From the NCBI GenBank assembly GCA_032719365.1, contig CM064866.1, positions 77,728,916-77,792,915 of the forward strand: a DNA stretch of 64,000 nt. The letters run 5' to 3'. The notes beneath the pieces are model-generated. The model searched no databases and was not told the origin of the DNA. It worked only from the letters and a program-made list of their open reading frames with translations. A program made the position numbers and the translations under genes. This document shows, piece after piece, positions 43,112 to 54,837 of the stretch. Every line of letters starts with the position of its first letter. The first letter of the stretch is position 1. This DNA is from Prinsepia uniflora. Lineage: Eukaryota; Streptophyta; Magnoliopsida; Rosales; Rosaceae.

Positions 43112-46084
43112 TGACAGGACCCGCCCCGATCCCACAGGGACCACAAGGGGACGTGCCCTGCTCCCGTCTGACAGCCAATAATTCATACCAATTTTAACCT
43201 CAAAACATTTAAAAGCATAAATAACCAAATTAAAGTCATACATCAAATCCGAATTAAAAGAATGTCAGACAAGGGATGAAATCCAAAATTACAAATTTGC
43301 GAGCACGAATCTAAAGTAAACCTGCGGGTACACCGCCCAGCAGGGGTTCAGGTACGCAGAAGTAGATCTATGCCTCAGCCTCTGGTTCCTCCTCTACCTC
43401 AGTTTCCCGACCTGGAGGGGTTATCAAAACATTAAGGGTGAGTGGACCGAAACTCAAGTTTATGAAATCGTTTGATAAGTAAAACATATAATTTACCCCT
43501 CCGTTTTCCAAACATGCGTGCATCATAATTCAAAATCATAAACCATATAATATGAACCATAAGGCATATAATAAAACCATAAGTATAATTTTAGTTGCTG
43601 CACTATACACTCCAAACCCGACATCCCTGATGTCTGACGTCCCTGACGTCCAATAAGGTCACAATCACAAGGCTACGCGTGCCACTCGGGTCTCAATTCC
43701 GAGTTCAATCCCCGAACCCCGTTCGGGTACAGCATCCCCGATGCTTAGCGTCATAGACGCTGGACGTTCTAGACGTCCGTGACCTCTCCGGGGTACCTCA
43801 TCCGGAGGAGACAATATAATATGGAAGGATCTATACAGTGCAGTAACAAATGCATTTTATCGATATCCACATGCAAGGCATATATATATACATAGATAAC
43901 ATCCGAACCAACCATTAAGTTTCATCAGACGGGTCTCAAGCCCAAATACCGTGAAACGTGCCATAACCATATTTTCCATATCATCAAAATCATTATTGTT
44001 TTAGCATGTGAATAAGTATAATAAAACCAGAAAACATTTATGCACACAAGGGTTTAAGAAAATGGCCCACTCACAGTACAATCCTGCTAGAAACCGAACG
44101 TATACCCTCGTCCTGGTACAAATGTACAATCCCTGTCAAGTCCAAGTATTCGTAAAGGTCAATTTAAACCCCCAACATTCAACCATGAAAACCTAGGTCG
44201 AAACTGGCCCGGGAAAGCCGCCCGAACGCGCTTCCCAAGGCATTAAACTTTAATTTGACCAACTTAATGATCTCCGATCGACCCGAAACCACCGCCATTG
44301 GATCCGGATCGTCGAAACCTAAAGAATGGTGGTGGTCCCACCAAAAACACTGTTCACACGCGCCCCCTCGCGCCGGTCAACGCGTCGGTCAACGTAGGAA
44401 CAGTTCCTGCTGACGTCATCGCTGACGTCACTGCTGACGTCATGCTGACGTCATCTGACAGCTGTCAGGTCTGACATGTCAGACTCTGACAGGTGCCACA
44501 TGTCAACATCTGATTGGTCCACCACACTGATCTGTCAGGCCACGTGTCGGATCTGACATGTGCCACGTGTCAGCACGGCACTGGTCCACGTCACTGACAT
44601 GTCAGTGACACGTGGCAGTCCCTGACTGGTCCACGTCACTGACATGTCAGTGCTGACTGTGCACTGACATGTGACACGTGTCGGCTCACGGTTGGTCCAC
44701 GTCATCTGACAGACTGACAGGGTGCCACGTCAGCACCGCTGTCATCAGACGGGTTGACCCGAATACCTGCAACTCGGGTCGATCAGACCCGCGATCATGA
44801 CCCGGTTGCCATTTCTTCATTTCTCGGTCAATTTCGTCCAGTTTGATCCCTATTTACTCGTCTTAATCCCTAGAATGGTTCTGTGTAACTAGAGTTAGGT
44901 TTTAGGTCTAAGAGGTTACCTGAAAATCGACGGGAAGTCTGGTGGCCGGTTCTGTTTATCCCCCCCGGCGAGTCGACGGTTGTTCAGTCCCGGTCCTGGG
45001 TCCAAATTGGTCGTCAAGGTCTCCTAGACGTGTCCTATCAGTAACCAAACGATGTCAACGTCACAAACAGACGGTTCGAAGCAGGGAAGGAAAATGGTTA
45101 CCTACGGGTTTATCGTCCAATCGCCGCCGTGTCGCCGCCGTACACAGTCAGGGTCAGTTCCTTGTCGTCCAGTCGTCACGGTGATCCCAACCGTACGTTG
45201 GTTCAAGTCCTAGATTGAAGGTTGGATGGTTTGGTGACTTGGGCTGCTCGGGTTTTCTTCACGGGTTTGAGAGAATGCCGCCGTGCAGGGCGGCCGTGGA
45301 GCGGTGGCCGGCGTCCGGGGGTGGCTGTTGGCTGCCTGGGAGTGTGAGGTTGAGTGGTGAGGGCTGCTGGTTTGGTCCCAAGTGGAAATCGTGCAAACGG
45401 TTGGTGAGAATGAACACATGGTTGCATGATTCCATGTAGTTTAATACAGAACAGGAACAAGGATCAAGGGCCAGGATTGAATCTCAGAATGAGATCAAAG
45501 GCTGAGATCAGATCAAGGGATTTCAGATCTAAGGGCTGTAATTTAAAGCTGATTTAAATGTTATTTAATCCTATAGTGGATCTGATCCAATCTAGCCAAT
45601 GGGTGACAAGACTTGTCACTCACCAGGTGTCCTCCAATCAGATTTCCTGAATTTAATATTCGACACGAAAACCGAGACACGAACTTCCCGAATTCACGTT
45701 TCTGACCATAACTTCCTCGTACGAAGTCCGATTTCGGCGTGCCGCCTGTCTACGGACTCAGGACGTCGAGACCTACCCAACGGTCCTTGAGTCAACTGAA
45801 AATTAGTTGTCAAAAGAAAAGTCAACATTTTCCCCCGAGAGTCCAAATTACGGTAATGCCCCTGAACTTCCGATAGTCATAACTTTTACCCTGATCGTCC
45901 GAATTGGACGTGCCACCTGTCTATGAACTCGTGACGTCCCGAACTACGTCACGGTCATAGGTCAAAGTTCATTTAGTTCATCAATCAAAAAGTCATCAAT
46001 TGACCATACCATTCACAAGGGTAAAATCGTCAAATCACACATTAAAGTACAATATTGAAATCCTCGAATTTCCGGGGTGTTACA
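43112..46084 (-). mobile_element. Solo LTR of the long-LTR family, nested in a 3' LTR
   Basis: This 2,973-bp unit starts TGACAGGACCCGCCCCG and ends TTTCCGGGGTGTTACA, with a perfect TGCTC target duplication (43107-43111 and 46085-46089). No gag or pol is present. GTGAGTGGACC (about 43440) and CCACTCACAG (about 44068) mark the family inverted words. It also has an unusual block at 44400-44740 rich in TGACGTCA, CACGTG and CACTGACATGTCAGTG words. The plus-strand open frames at 44942-45439 have only biased composition. Confidence 0.92.
44411..44453 (+). promoter_or_regulatory. Four phased TGACGTCA (bZIP-type) palindromes in a solo LTR
   Basis: TGACGTCA occurs at 44411-44418, 44423-44430, 44435-44442 and 44446-44453, spaced 12, 12 and 11 bases. 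The motif is a perfect site for bZIP factors (TGA/CREB type). ACGTG-containing words follow at 44540-44700. Function is inferred from the motif only. Confidence 0.6.
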
Positions 46085-46246
46085 TGCTCTGTGTCCTTGC
46101 TAACTCTGGGATGTTTTAAATTCTCCTGCGTTTGACAATGTAATTTGTGGTTCTTGTGAGGTTGTTTCGGTCTTTCGTTTTTGGGTTGTCAGACGAGAGC
46201 AGGATTTACCTCGGTTTTCGGGGTGGAACCGCGGTGGGTCCTGACA

Positions 46247-48599
46247 TAAAATCATGTAAAATAATATAATATTCCCAAAAAATCCAGAAATCGTCACATT
46301 GAAACATCGATTATACCAAATCATGTAAAACTGAAATCAACAATCACAATAAAGTCGTTGGATCTATCCGAGTCTTTAAACTCATATATCAGGCATTCCC
46401 GGGATATCAACGAGTCTTTAAACTCAAAATATAATCAATAGGCCTCGGGAGGTATCACAATAACCGAGTCTTTAAACTCACAAGTCTTTAAACTCAATCC
46501 GGGTCTTTAAACCTAATCCGGGCCCGCCCCTGTCATCAATTAACTGGGTCTTTAAACTCAAAACCAGATTCAACAATCATACCGGGTCTTTAAACCCAAA
46601 ACCATTTGTAAATCACAACAATCCAGGATTCATCGTGATCCGTTTTCCAAAATCATTCTGAAATCACATTTCGTCATAATAGGACTTATGTTCGAATTTC
46701 ACATGCAATCCCAGAATCTTACTTCACAAAACATAATCAAATCATCATTAAAAACATGACATGTATAATCATATCAAATCACTTCATCAAACCATCAACC
46801 ATGCACAGGAGAAAACGTAATCTCGAAATACATAATATGCGATAATCACCTCGAAAAGCGTGAAATCACGTAAAACAGAAATATCATAATCATCACCATG
46901 AAATCATGTATGAAAACATAAAACAAGTGAGTAAAAATAGTTATGCATGCTCGGTTAGAAATCAAAAGTCAACTCATGGATTTCGGACGGGTCGATCGTC
47001 GTGCGCTCCTCGGTTGCCTCGGGAATGTTCGGGCCTGTCAAAAAGTACAATATGGGTTACAAACATTCCCAAAAAGCTTGCATTAATTTCCCTAATTTTT
47101 CGGGATTTTTCGGCGTAATTAACTTAAAGCCTTAAACCTTCGAACCCTCAGAATTAACCCGAAACGACGTCCACTCGACTTGAAATTTAACTCAAAATGT
47201 TCGTTAAGTTGAAAGGATGAACTTATCTATTGACCGTGACCAGAGACACGGTCTCACGCGCCGCCCAAAGTGGCTGCGCATGAAAGCCACGCGCCTGCTA
47301 CAGTGACTGCTACAGTGTCACCGTCTTCACTCGACTGGCCTGCAAACGGGATGTTCGACCCGCGACACAACCCGACCAAATCTCCATCAATTCTCACTCG
47401 AAACCCTTCCTTTTCCCACCTAAATCCTTCCTTAGCATTTTAATTTAGGTTCCCAGTCCTTAATTATCTTCAACAAGCCCTAAATCACTCATTCGACCCG
47501 TGATCAAACAAACGGGCCGACTTCTGAAACTCACCCAACTCAGCTCCATTCCCAAATTAACTTAGACATAAGCTTTATAGGACCTAAACGAACACTAGAA
47601 CACAACCAATTTCAGGAAAGCTTACCTGGAAGTAGTCGTCTTCAACCTTGAAAATTTCCAGAACTAGTGGCTTCTGTTCTTGGCCAAACCGTGATTGATT
47701 CCCTTTCCAATCGATACTGTTGAACTCCAAATGGTCCCAGAAGACTATTTCAGTCCTTGGTTTTATCCAACTCGACTCACAAATCAAATTGCGATTTTCC
47801 CTCCAAATTCCAGTTTTTTTCTTCCCGTCTATTTTTCTCTCAAACTCTCAAGCTCTCTCTTGCTCAGAATGAATCTCAACAAACTCTTATCTCTCTGTTA
47901 ATCGACCCGTGCAGCCGGCAACCTGTGGGAATCTCTCTCAGTCCCACTGAAATTTGTTTCCCGCAAAACAGACCCAAAACCCAGTTTTAAATTCCTCCCG
48001 TGCTAAATTCTGTTTCAGGCCACACCACCCTGTTTCCATTAACTCAAAACCAATAAACAAAACCCTTGTCCAGCACTAACAGAATTAAACAATTCATTGA
48101 TCAGACCACCCAAGCACGGTGGTGCAGTCCTGTTTCCACGGTTTCAAATAGTGCCCTATGTAAAATTACTATTTTGCCCTTCTGCACAAAATTACCAAAA
48201 TGCCCCTCTCTTTCTAGACCCGTAACTCATCCGTCCGATGTCCGTTTTCAGCGTGCCGCCTGTCTACGGACTCGGGGCATCGAGACCTACCTAACAGTCC
48301 TCGAATTGTGTGAAAACTAGTGGTCAAACAAAAAGTCAACATTTTCCCCTTTTCGTCCAAATTACGAAAATGCCCTTTAACTTCTGAACGTCATAACTTC
48401 TTCCCTGATCGTCGGAATTGGACGTGTCACCTGTCTATGGACTCGTGACGTCCCAAATTACGTCACGGTCGCCGGTCAACGTCCGTTCGACCTACCAATC
48501 AAAAAGTCAACAATTTGACCATACTATTCACAAGGGTAAAAACGTCATTTTATTCATTATTTTACAATATTACATTCTTCGAATTTCCGAGGCGTTACA
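46247..48599 (-). mobile_element. Antisense long-LTR fragment, left part missing
   Basis: It continues directly after the plus-strand 3' LTR end and ends TTTCCGAGGCGTTACA at 48599, the antisense form of the LTR start. GAGTCTTTAAACTC and GGGTCTTTAAACCC units lie at 46370-46600 and a degraded GCGCATG...CACGCGC word near 47276. The part that should begin TGACAGGACCC is not adjacent, so the copy was cut by rearrangement. Confidence 0.82.
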
Positions 48600-49198
48600 C
48601 TTACCTCAATCCTCAACATAATTTTTCATAAAATTAGTTAGGTCTTCACATTATGTTGCAATATGACTAGGCTCAATGTGGTTAAGAAAGAATGGGCGTG
48701 GAACTCAAAAGCTTAAGTTGAGTAGTCTAGTTATTTTTTCTTTTGTCAACTGGGTTTAGTAGTCAAGTTTATAGACAAAAATATCATTTTTCACAGAAAT
48801 ATTGACAATTACATTCGTGTAAATATTGATTTCGATATTGGTATCATTCATGCTTAACAAATAAATATTGAAAATTTAGTTCAAAATTTTAAATTTTGAA
48901 TGAAATTCTAGAAAAAAATTAAATACTAAATAATATTTATGTAAAACTAATACTTATATCATGAAAATTAATGAAAGATTTTCTTTCATTTTCTATTTAT
49001 ATGTCAAAATCTTTGTATATTCATAAAAAATATCGTATATATTTCTTTCATCTTTTAATATTGAAACAAAAAAATACGCATATATTAATAAAAAAATTAT
49101 ATATATTACAGCTATCGTTTTATTTCAATTTCGCCAAATCTAGTCATAGAAGAAGCAAAAAGGGGAAAAAAAGGCTAAATGACGTTCTTTATTAACCT
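48600..49198. other. AT-rich DNA with a degraded GATATCG-type remnant
   Basis: No gene is seen. 48775-48960 weakly resembles the left arm of the GATATCG family (ATTTCGATATTGG, a TTAACAAATAAATATTG stretch and the run ending AAATTTTGAATGAAATTC). Confidence 0.45.
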
Positions 49199-49300
49199 CA
49201 TTGATGAAAATTTCGGTGCTATCGCCGATATATCTTCCGATATATCGGAAATTCCGATCACCGGCACCTACGGAGGGGGAGAAGAAAAATCTTCCCCCAA

Positions 49301-49369
49301 AATCGAAGATTTCGGCCAATATCGACGGATATCGGCGATAATCGCCGATATTGGCCGAAATCTTCGATT
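49301..49369. repeat. Perfect 24-bp inverted repeat inside GATATCG copy 2
   Basis: Arms at 49301-49324 and 49346-49369 are exact reverse complements (they begin AATCGAAGATTTCGGCC), separated by a 21-base loop. The equivalent place in the second tandem block (about 49748) lacks this hairpin. Confidence 0.9.
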
Positions 49370-49773
49370 TTGGACCGAAATCCCTAACCCATTGAACAAT
49401 TGATCGAGAGAGAGAGGGGGAGAGAGAGAGATTTGGTTGCTTTAACCTCGTCGCCATCCTTGGGGGTATTGTATCCCAGCCGTCTCCTTCCTTAAGGAGC
49501 TTCTTCTTCAAGCCTCTGCCTTGCTTGGCTGATCTCCTTCTCCAAAATCGAGCCCCCAAAATAACCCAAGACCTGAAAACCTGTTTGCCTCCGAAAGTCC
49601 ATGAAAAGCTCGTCCATTTAGCGATGATGGGTTGGTTGAAGTGGAGGCACTGATGAAAATTTCGGTGCTATCGCCGATATATCTTCCGATATATCGGAAA
49701 TTCCGATCACCGTCACCTACGGAGGGGGAGAAGAAAAATCTTCCCCCAAAATCCCTAACCCATTGAACAATTG

Positions 49774-49776
<3 letters not shown>

Positions 49777-49814
<38 letters not shown>

Positions 49815-49822
49815 GAGAGAGA
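49777..49822. repeat. (GA)n microsatellite
   Basis: An almost uninterrupted GA run of about 46 bases, with one GT step. The matching place in the first block has only a short GA run near 49408-49430. Confidence 0.95.
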
Positions 49823-51090
49823 TTTGGTTGCTTCAACCTCGTCGCCATCCTTGGGGGTATTGTATCCCAGCCGTCTCCTTCCTTAAGGAGCTTCTTCTTC
49901 AAGCCTCTGCCTTGCTTGGCTGATCTCCTTCTCCAAAATCGAGCCCCCAAAATAACCCAAGACCAGAAAACCTGTTTGCCTCCGAAAGTCCATGAAAAGC
50001 TCGTCCATTTAGCGATGATGGGTTGGTTGAAGTGGAGGTGGCGACGGCTGACGGTATCATCGTCACCATCGCAGAGAATAGCAAGAAGATGAAGAGGCAA
50101 GGAGACCAAGAGAGGGGTGAGACTGAGAATCCGTGTGGGAAGGAGAGAAGTTAATGTTGGCTATTTTTTATTTATTTCTTGTACAATTCATTTTTTATTT
50201 ATTGTTTTTTTTAACTTATCTGATAGTGGGTTGGATTGTTTTTTGTTTTGATCTGATAGTGGGTTTGGATAACCACCCACAAATGATGAGTGTGTTTATA
50301 GATATTATAATAATTATTATGGATATAGATTTAAATGGGTTTAGACTTTAGAAATTTATAATAAAATATAATAATTAGGATTTTTAGTCCATGTCACTTG
50401 AATTGAAACAAATTATGTTGAATTAAAGAAAAATAGAAAATTATATGTTGAATTGAAGAAAATTATATGAATGGTTAATTTGAATATTAATAGATTTTAG
50501 AAAAATATGAGATGAGAATACGATTAATAAGAATTCGTTTTATGACCAATTTTCATTAATTAATATCCAATTTTCTAAATTATTATGTAAATATAAACTC
50601 CTCGATTTTCTAAATTATTATGTAAATATAAACTCCATTATTATGTTTATTTTTATGTTTTAACTATATTAACATTCAATCATATTAATTCACTTCAATT
50701 TATGTTTATGTTTAAAATTTTATATTATTAGTCATCGACAGAACTATATTGCATCGTATTATTCATCATATATTTATTATAGTAAAGTTATTTTATCATT
50801 TTTATTAATCAAATATAACCATTATTGGGTATTTAAGTTTTTCCCAAAGTTTTATTCCAAATTTTTCAATTTTTAGACCGAATTTTCGTCATTTTTGTTG
50901 ACTGTAAACGATATCAATATCGATATCGATATCGATATTTGGCGCGAAATATTCGTAAATTTTATTAGCGATATATCGGTCGATATCGATATTTTCATAC
51001 TTAACCTGTTAAAAGCCACCGCCACTCCGTGCTTTTGTTTCATCAAACGGATAAGATGCTAACAGGCTCTGCACCAAAACCGACACAGCA

Positions 51091-54000
51091 ATGATCAGCT
51101 CAGTGAATCCAGTCGTTCCTTCTCTCGCCCCTCCCTTGCGACTCAGAAGCAACCTCTTCTTCATCTCCATCCCAAAACCTTCCAACCTCTCCGCCAGAGC
51201 CCTCAAAGCCGCCACCGGAACGGCTACCGTCTCGCTCTCCAACTCGCTCGATTCACCCTCCGACAAACTCAGCCTCGCGAATTCCCTCCAATCCGAAACC
51301 CTAGAGACTCTAGAATGGGCCTCGGTCTGCAAGCAACTCTCAATGCTGGCGTCCACCGCCATGGGCTTCTCAATCGCGCAGAAGGCCCATATTCCTGTAG
51401 GCCGGTCCAAGGAGGAAAGTCAAAAGCTTCTCGTTCAGACAGCCGCTGCGGTGGATTCCATAACCATGGTCGGTTCTCCGCCGTCGGATTTCTTGGCGAT
51501 CGAGGACCTCTCCGAGATTGTGAACTCTGCCGTCTTAGGCAAGCTGCTTACTACTAACGAGCTTTGCGCTGTGCGTAGGACGCTGAAAGCCGCAAAGGGC
51601 TTGTTCGAAAAATTGAAGGGCTTGGCTTCGAGTGCAGATGGTACGGACAGGTATCGGTGTTATTGAGCCTGCTTTATCTACTGGTACATTTAGCCTTCAA
51701 GTTTGTACTTTATTTTTCTTATTATGAAATTATGAGCATGTTTGAGATACTTCAACAGGTACTTGCCCCTGCTTGAAATACTTGAGGATTGTGATTTCCT
51801 AGGGGAGCTGGAGAGAACTATAGGCTTGTGCATAGATTGCAAGCTTTCAGTTATACTTGACACAGCTAGTGAAGATCTGGAGATCATTAGGTTAGAAAGG
51901 AAGGAAAACATGGTAAATCTGGATACTTTGTTGAAGGAAGTGTCAACCCGGATATTTAAATCGGGTGGCATTGACCGTCCTTTGGTGACACAACGCAGGG
52001 CTAGGATGTGTGTGGGTGTTAGGGCTACGTACAAACATTTGCTTTCAGGTGGCATAGTTTTGGATACTAGTAGTTCTGGTGCAACATACTTTGTGGAACC
52101 CCAAGAAGCGATGGCGCTGAACAACATGGAAGTGCGGCTTTCAGATGCTGAGAGAGCTGAGGAAATAGCCATTTTGAGCTTCCTTACGTCCGAAGTTGCT
52201 AAATCAGAAGTACAGATTATGTATCTGTTAAATAAAGTTATAGAATTGGACCTTACTTTTGCTAGAGCTTCTTATGCTCTGCAGATGAATGGTGTGTGTC
52301 CAAGTTTTAGTTCGAAGGATTGCGAGGACTTAGATTCTGATGGATCCAGTTTGGCAGTATCTGTAGATATAGAAGGAATACAACATCCGCTTCTCTTAAA
52401 TTCATCTGGTGGATCCAACGGCAAAAATGGTCTGGAACAGATTTCTGGAAGGTTAACTAGTCGTGCAACTGATTTTCCAGTGCCAATAGATATCAAAATT
52501 GGATATGGTACCAGAGTGGTTGTAATCTCGGGACCTAATACTGGGGGAAAAACAGCTTCCATGAAAACTCTGGGCCTCGCATCTCTCATGTCGAAAGCTG
52601 GAATGTATCTGCCTGCTAAAAACCACCCAAAGCTTCCTTGGTTTGATCTTATTCTAGCGGATATTGGAGACCATCAGGTAGTTCCTTAATTATGCAGAAA
52701 ATCATAGATTCTTTAAGTTTTACATTTTAGTCTGACTATGGTTTTTCAATTGAAGTCTCTAGAGCAAAGTCTCTCAACCTTTAGTGGACACATGTCACGG
52801 ATCCGTAGCATTTTGGAAGTTGCTTCAAAAGAATCACTTGTCCTTATGGATGAAATTGGTAGTGGAACCGATCCTTCAGAAGGTGTGGCTCTTGCTTCCA
52901 GCATCTTGCTATATCTCAAAGATTGTGTTAACTTAGCTGTTGTGACTACGCATTACGCGGATTTAAGTCACTTGAAACAAAAGCACAACCAGTTTGAAAA
53001 TGCAGCCATGGAATTTTCTCTAGAAACCTTACTACCTACTTATCGAATCTTGTGGGGAAGCACTGGTGAATCAAATGCGCTGAGCATTGCTAAGTCGATT
53101 GGCTTTAACCAAGACATAATTGAACATGCACAAACATGGGTGGAGAGGTTAATGCCCGAAAAGCAGCAGGAGCGAAAGGGGTTGCTATATCGGTCATTAT
53201 TAGAGGAAAGAAACAGACTGGAGGCTCAGGCCAAAATGGCTGCATCACTTCATTCAGATATCATGGATCTTTATCATGAGGTATTGTTAGAGTATCTCTA
53301 CCTTTTGCATTTTCTTGTTTTTATGTGCTTCCTTGCGTCGTCATTTGTTTGCTTTTATTGAATTGAAGATCCAGGATGAGGCAGAAGATCTTGATACGCG
53401 CAAGAGAGCTCTCATGGCGAAGGAAACCCTACAGGTTCGGCAAGAAGTGAAGGCAGCAAAATCTCAAATGGAAACGGTACTGAAGGAATTTGAAAACCAA
53501 CTCAAAACTTCTGGTGCTGATGAGTTGAATTTGCTTATTAAGAAATCAGAAGCTGCAATTGCATCTGTTATTGAATCTCACTGTTCCGATGATAGTCTGT
53601 TGGAAGAGACATCTACCACTTCATACGCGCCTCAAGTTGGAGAGCAAGTACATTTGAAGCGACTGGGAGGTAAGTTAGCTACTGTAGTTGAAGCACCTGG
53701 AGATGATGGAACAATCCTTGTACAATATGGTAAAATAAAGGTTCGCTTGAAGAAGAGTGACACTAAAACTGCTCTTCCTATCACTAATAAGAATCCTACT
53801 ACAAGCTCTGCCCCACGTTTACAACAGCAGGTATATGTAAAGGGCAACATTTATTTCTCAAGATATGTTTGGATGAGGAACTTCTTCCATATAATTTTGG
53901 CTACATTATAAAAAAATCCACTAAAAAAAAATACGGACATTGTAAATAGGTAGTTAAGCAAGTAATAACGAAGTGCATGAACCATATAACAATAACAATC

Positions 54001-54505
54001 TACTAACAAGAGATTTCTAAGTAATACCTCCATCGGTGGAAGTTACAAATGCCAATTATAAGCCTTACATCTAATCGTTTGCAAATTCTTGAAACTTTGA
54101 AATCCCGTATATTAACTATATATTAAAATTCCGTGAAACTTGAAGTTCCTCATCCAAACATAGCCTAACTGATGCAACCCACATTTTCCAGTCTGATCAT
54201 TTGGGTTGATATTGTAGGTTCCGGTAAGTCAAACTGGAACTGAGGAGGTTGCCTATGGTCCAGTGATACAAACGTCAAAGAACACATTGGATCTTCGGGG
54301 CATGAGGGTGGAGGAAGCTTCTCAGCTCCTGGACATGGTCATTTCTGCTAGAGAGTCTCAATCTGTTGTTTTTGTGATACACGGGATGGGCACTGGGGTT
54401 GTTAAACAGCGAGCACTTGAGATTTTGCAGACACATCCACGAGTAGCCAAGTATGAACAGGAGAGTCCAATGAATTACGGTTGTACGGTTGCTTACATCA
54501 AGTAG
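51091..54505 (+). CDS. MUTS2: Organellar MutS2-like protein with Smr domain
   Basis: MutS2 proteins bind branched DNA or stalled nucleic acid structures; plant versions are predicted to act in plastids or mitochondria. Five exons (51091-51650, 51759-52677, 52756-53280, 53369-53830, 54218-54505) join without a break into 917 residues. The N-terminal 60 or so residues are Ser/Pro-rich and basic (ISSVNPVVPSLAPPLRLRSN), like a transit peptide. The ATPase Walker A is GPNTGGKTASMKTLGL (about 52534-52580), Walker B is LVLMDEIGSGTDPSEG (about 52840-52890), and the switch-like VVTTHYADLSHLK follows. A coiled-coil clamp region is in exons 3 and 4. The C-terminal Smr domain (about 54280-54505) has LDLRGMRVEEA and FVIHGMGTGVVKQ. 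MutS mismatch-recognition domain I is absent, as is normal for MutS2. Open frames in other phases at 51009-51410 and elsewhere are shadows. Confidence 0.96.
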
Positions 54506-54837
54506 AACGACAGTCTCCTGGTCAGTGAACATAGTCGTTTAAATTCATTTCGTTCTTCTTGTATATTTTTCATTCAAACCAGTTTTACTTTTATGCTGCG
54601 TCAAGTTACCCCCACAATTTTGTAAAATTGTACCCAGTAATGTACTTGAATTTTGAATCTTTGATTAAGCAATTTTTTCCGCTCTCTCCTCTGAATAAAC
54701 AAATCAATTTCAATTTGTTGGAATTTGCAGTTTGACCAAGAAATTTTAGTGAAAGTCTTAGGTGCGCCGACAATCGCTATCACAGTGACGTCCCTCTTTC
54801 TGGTAAGGGTGAAGCTCTTGCATACTCAAGTGGACAA
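54506..54837. other. MutS2 3' flank
   Basis: This holds the MutS2 3' UTR and spacer before the next gene; no other feature is seen. Confidence 0.5.

Larger units (their letters stand above)
40307..46246 (+). mobile_element. 3' LTR of the plus-strand gypsy element, split by a solo LTR
   Basis: The LTR covers 40307-43111 and 46090-46246, about 2.96 kb without the insert. Its start is slightly changed (TAGTAAGGACCCGTCCCGG) and it ends GGTGGGTCCTGACA. The inverted words GTGAGTGGAC (41991-42000) and GTCCACTCAC (42933-42942) bracket GGGTTTAAAGACCC and GAGTTTAAAGACTC units at 42450-42720. The GTGACATAGTTTGGGACGTC-type 5' words match the other copies. Confidence 0.88.
49199..51000 (-). mobile_element. 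GATATCG-rich element, copy 2, with internal duplication
   Basis: The left end reads TGATGAAAATTTCGGTGC and the right end, on the reverse strand, GTATGAAAATATCGATATCG, matching copy 1 in reverse orientation. The AT-rich segment 50820-50990 matches the left arm of copy 1 (6848-7030) in reverse complement. The left 850 bp contains two tandem copies of a block (about 49199-49650 and 49650-50037) with gene-like composition (GTCGCCATCCTTGG, TCCTTCCTTAAGGAGC). The two open frames over them (minus strand) share RFWRRRSAKQGRGLKKKLL but have no recognisable domain. The right end lies about 90 bp before the MutS2 start codon. Confidence 0.7.

Noticed and set aside
45215..45460. Overlapping Pro- and Arg-rich open frames in the solo LTR
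   Set aside because: Biased composition in a non-coding LTR, no conserved motif, and frames on both strands.
26962..46246. One plus-strand element with 5' LTR at 26962 and 3' LTR ending at 46246
   Set aside because: The flanks (GTGAC on the left, TAAAA on the right) do not match as a target duplication, so the pairing is not supported.
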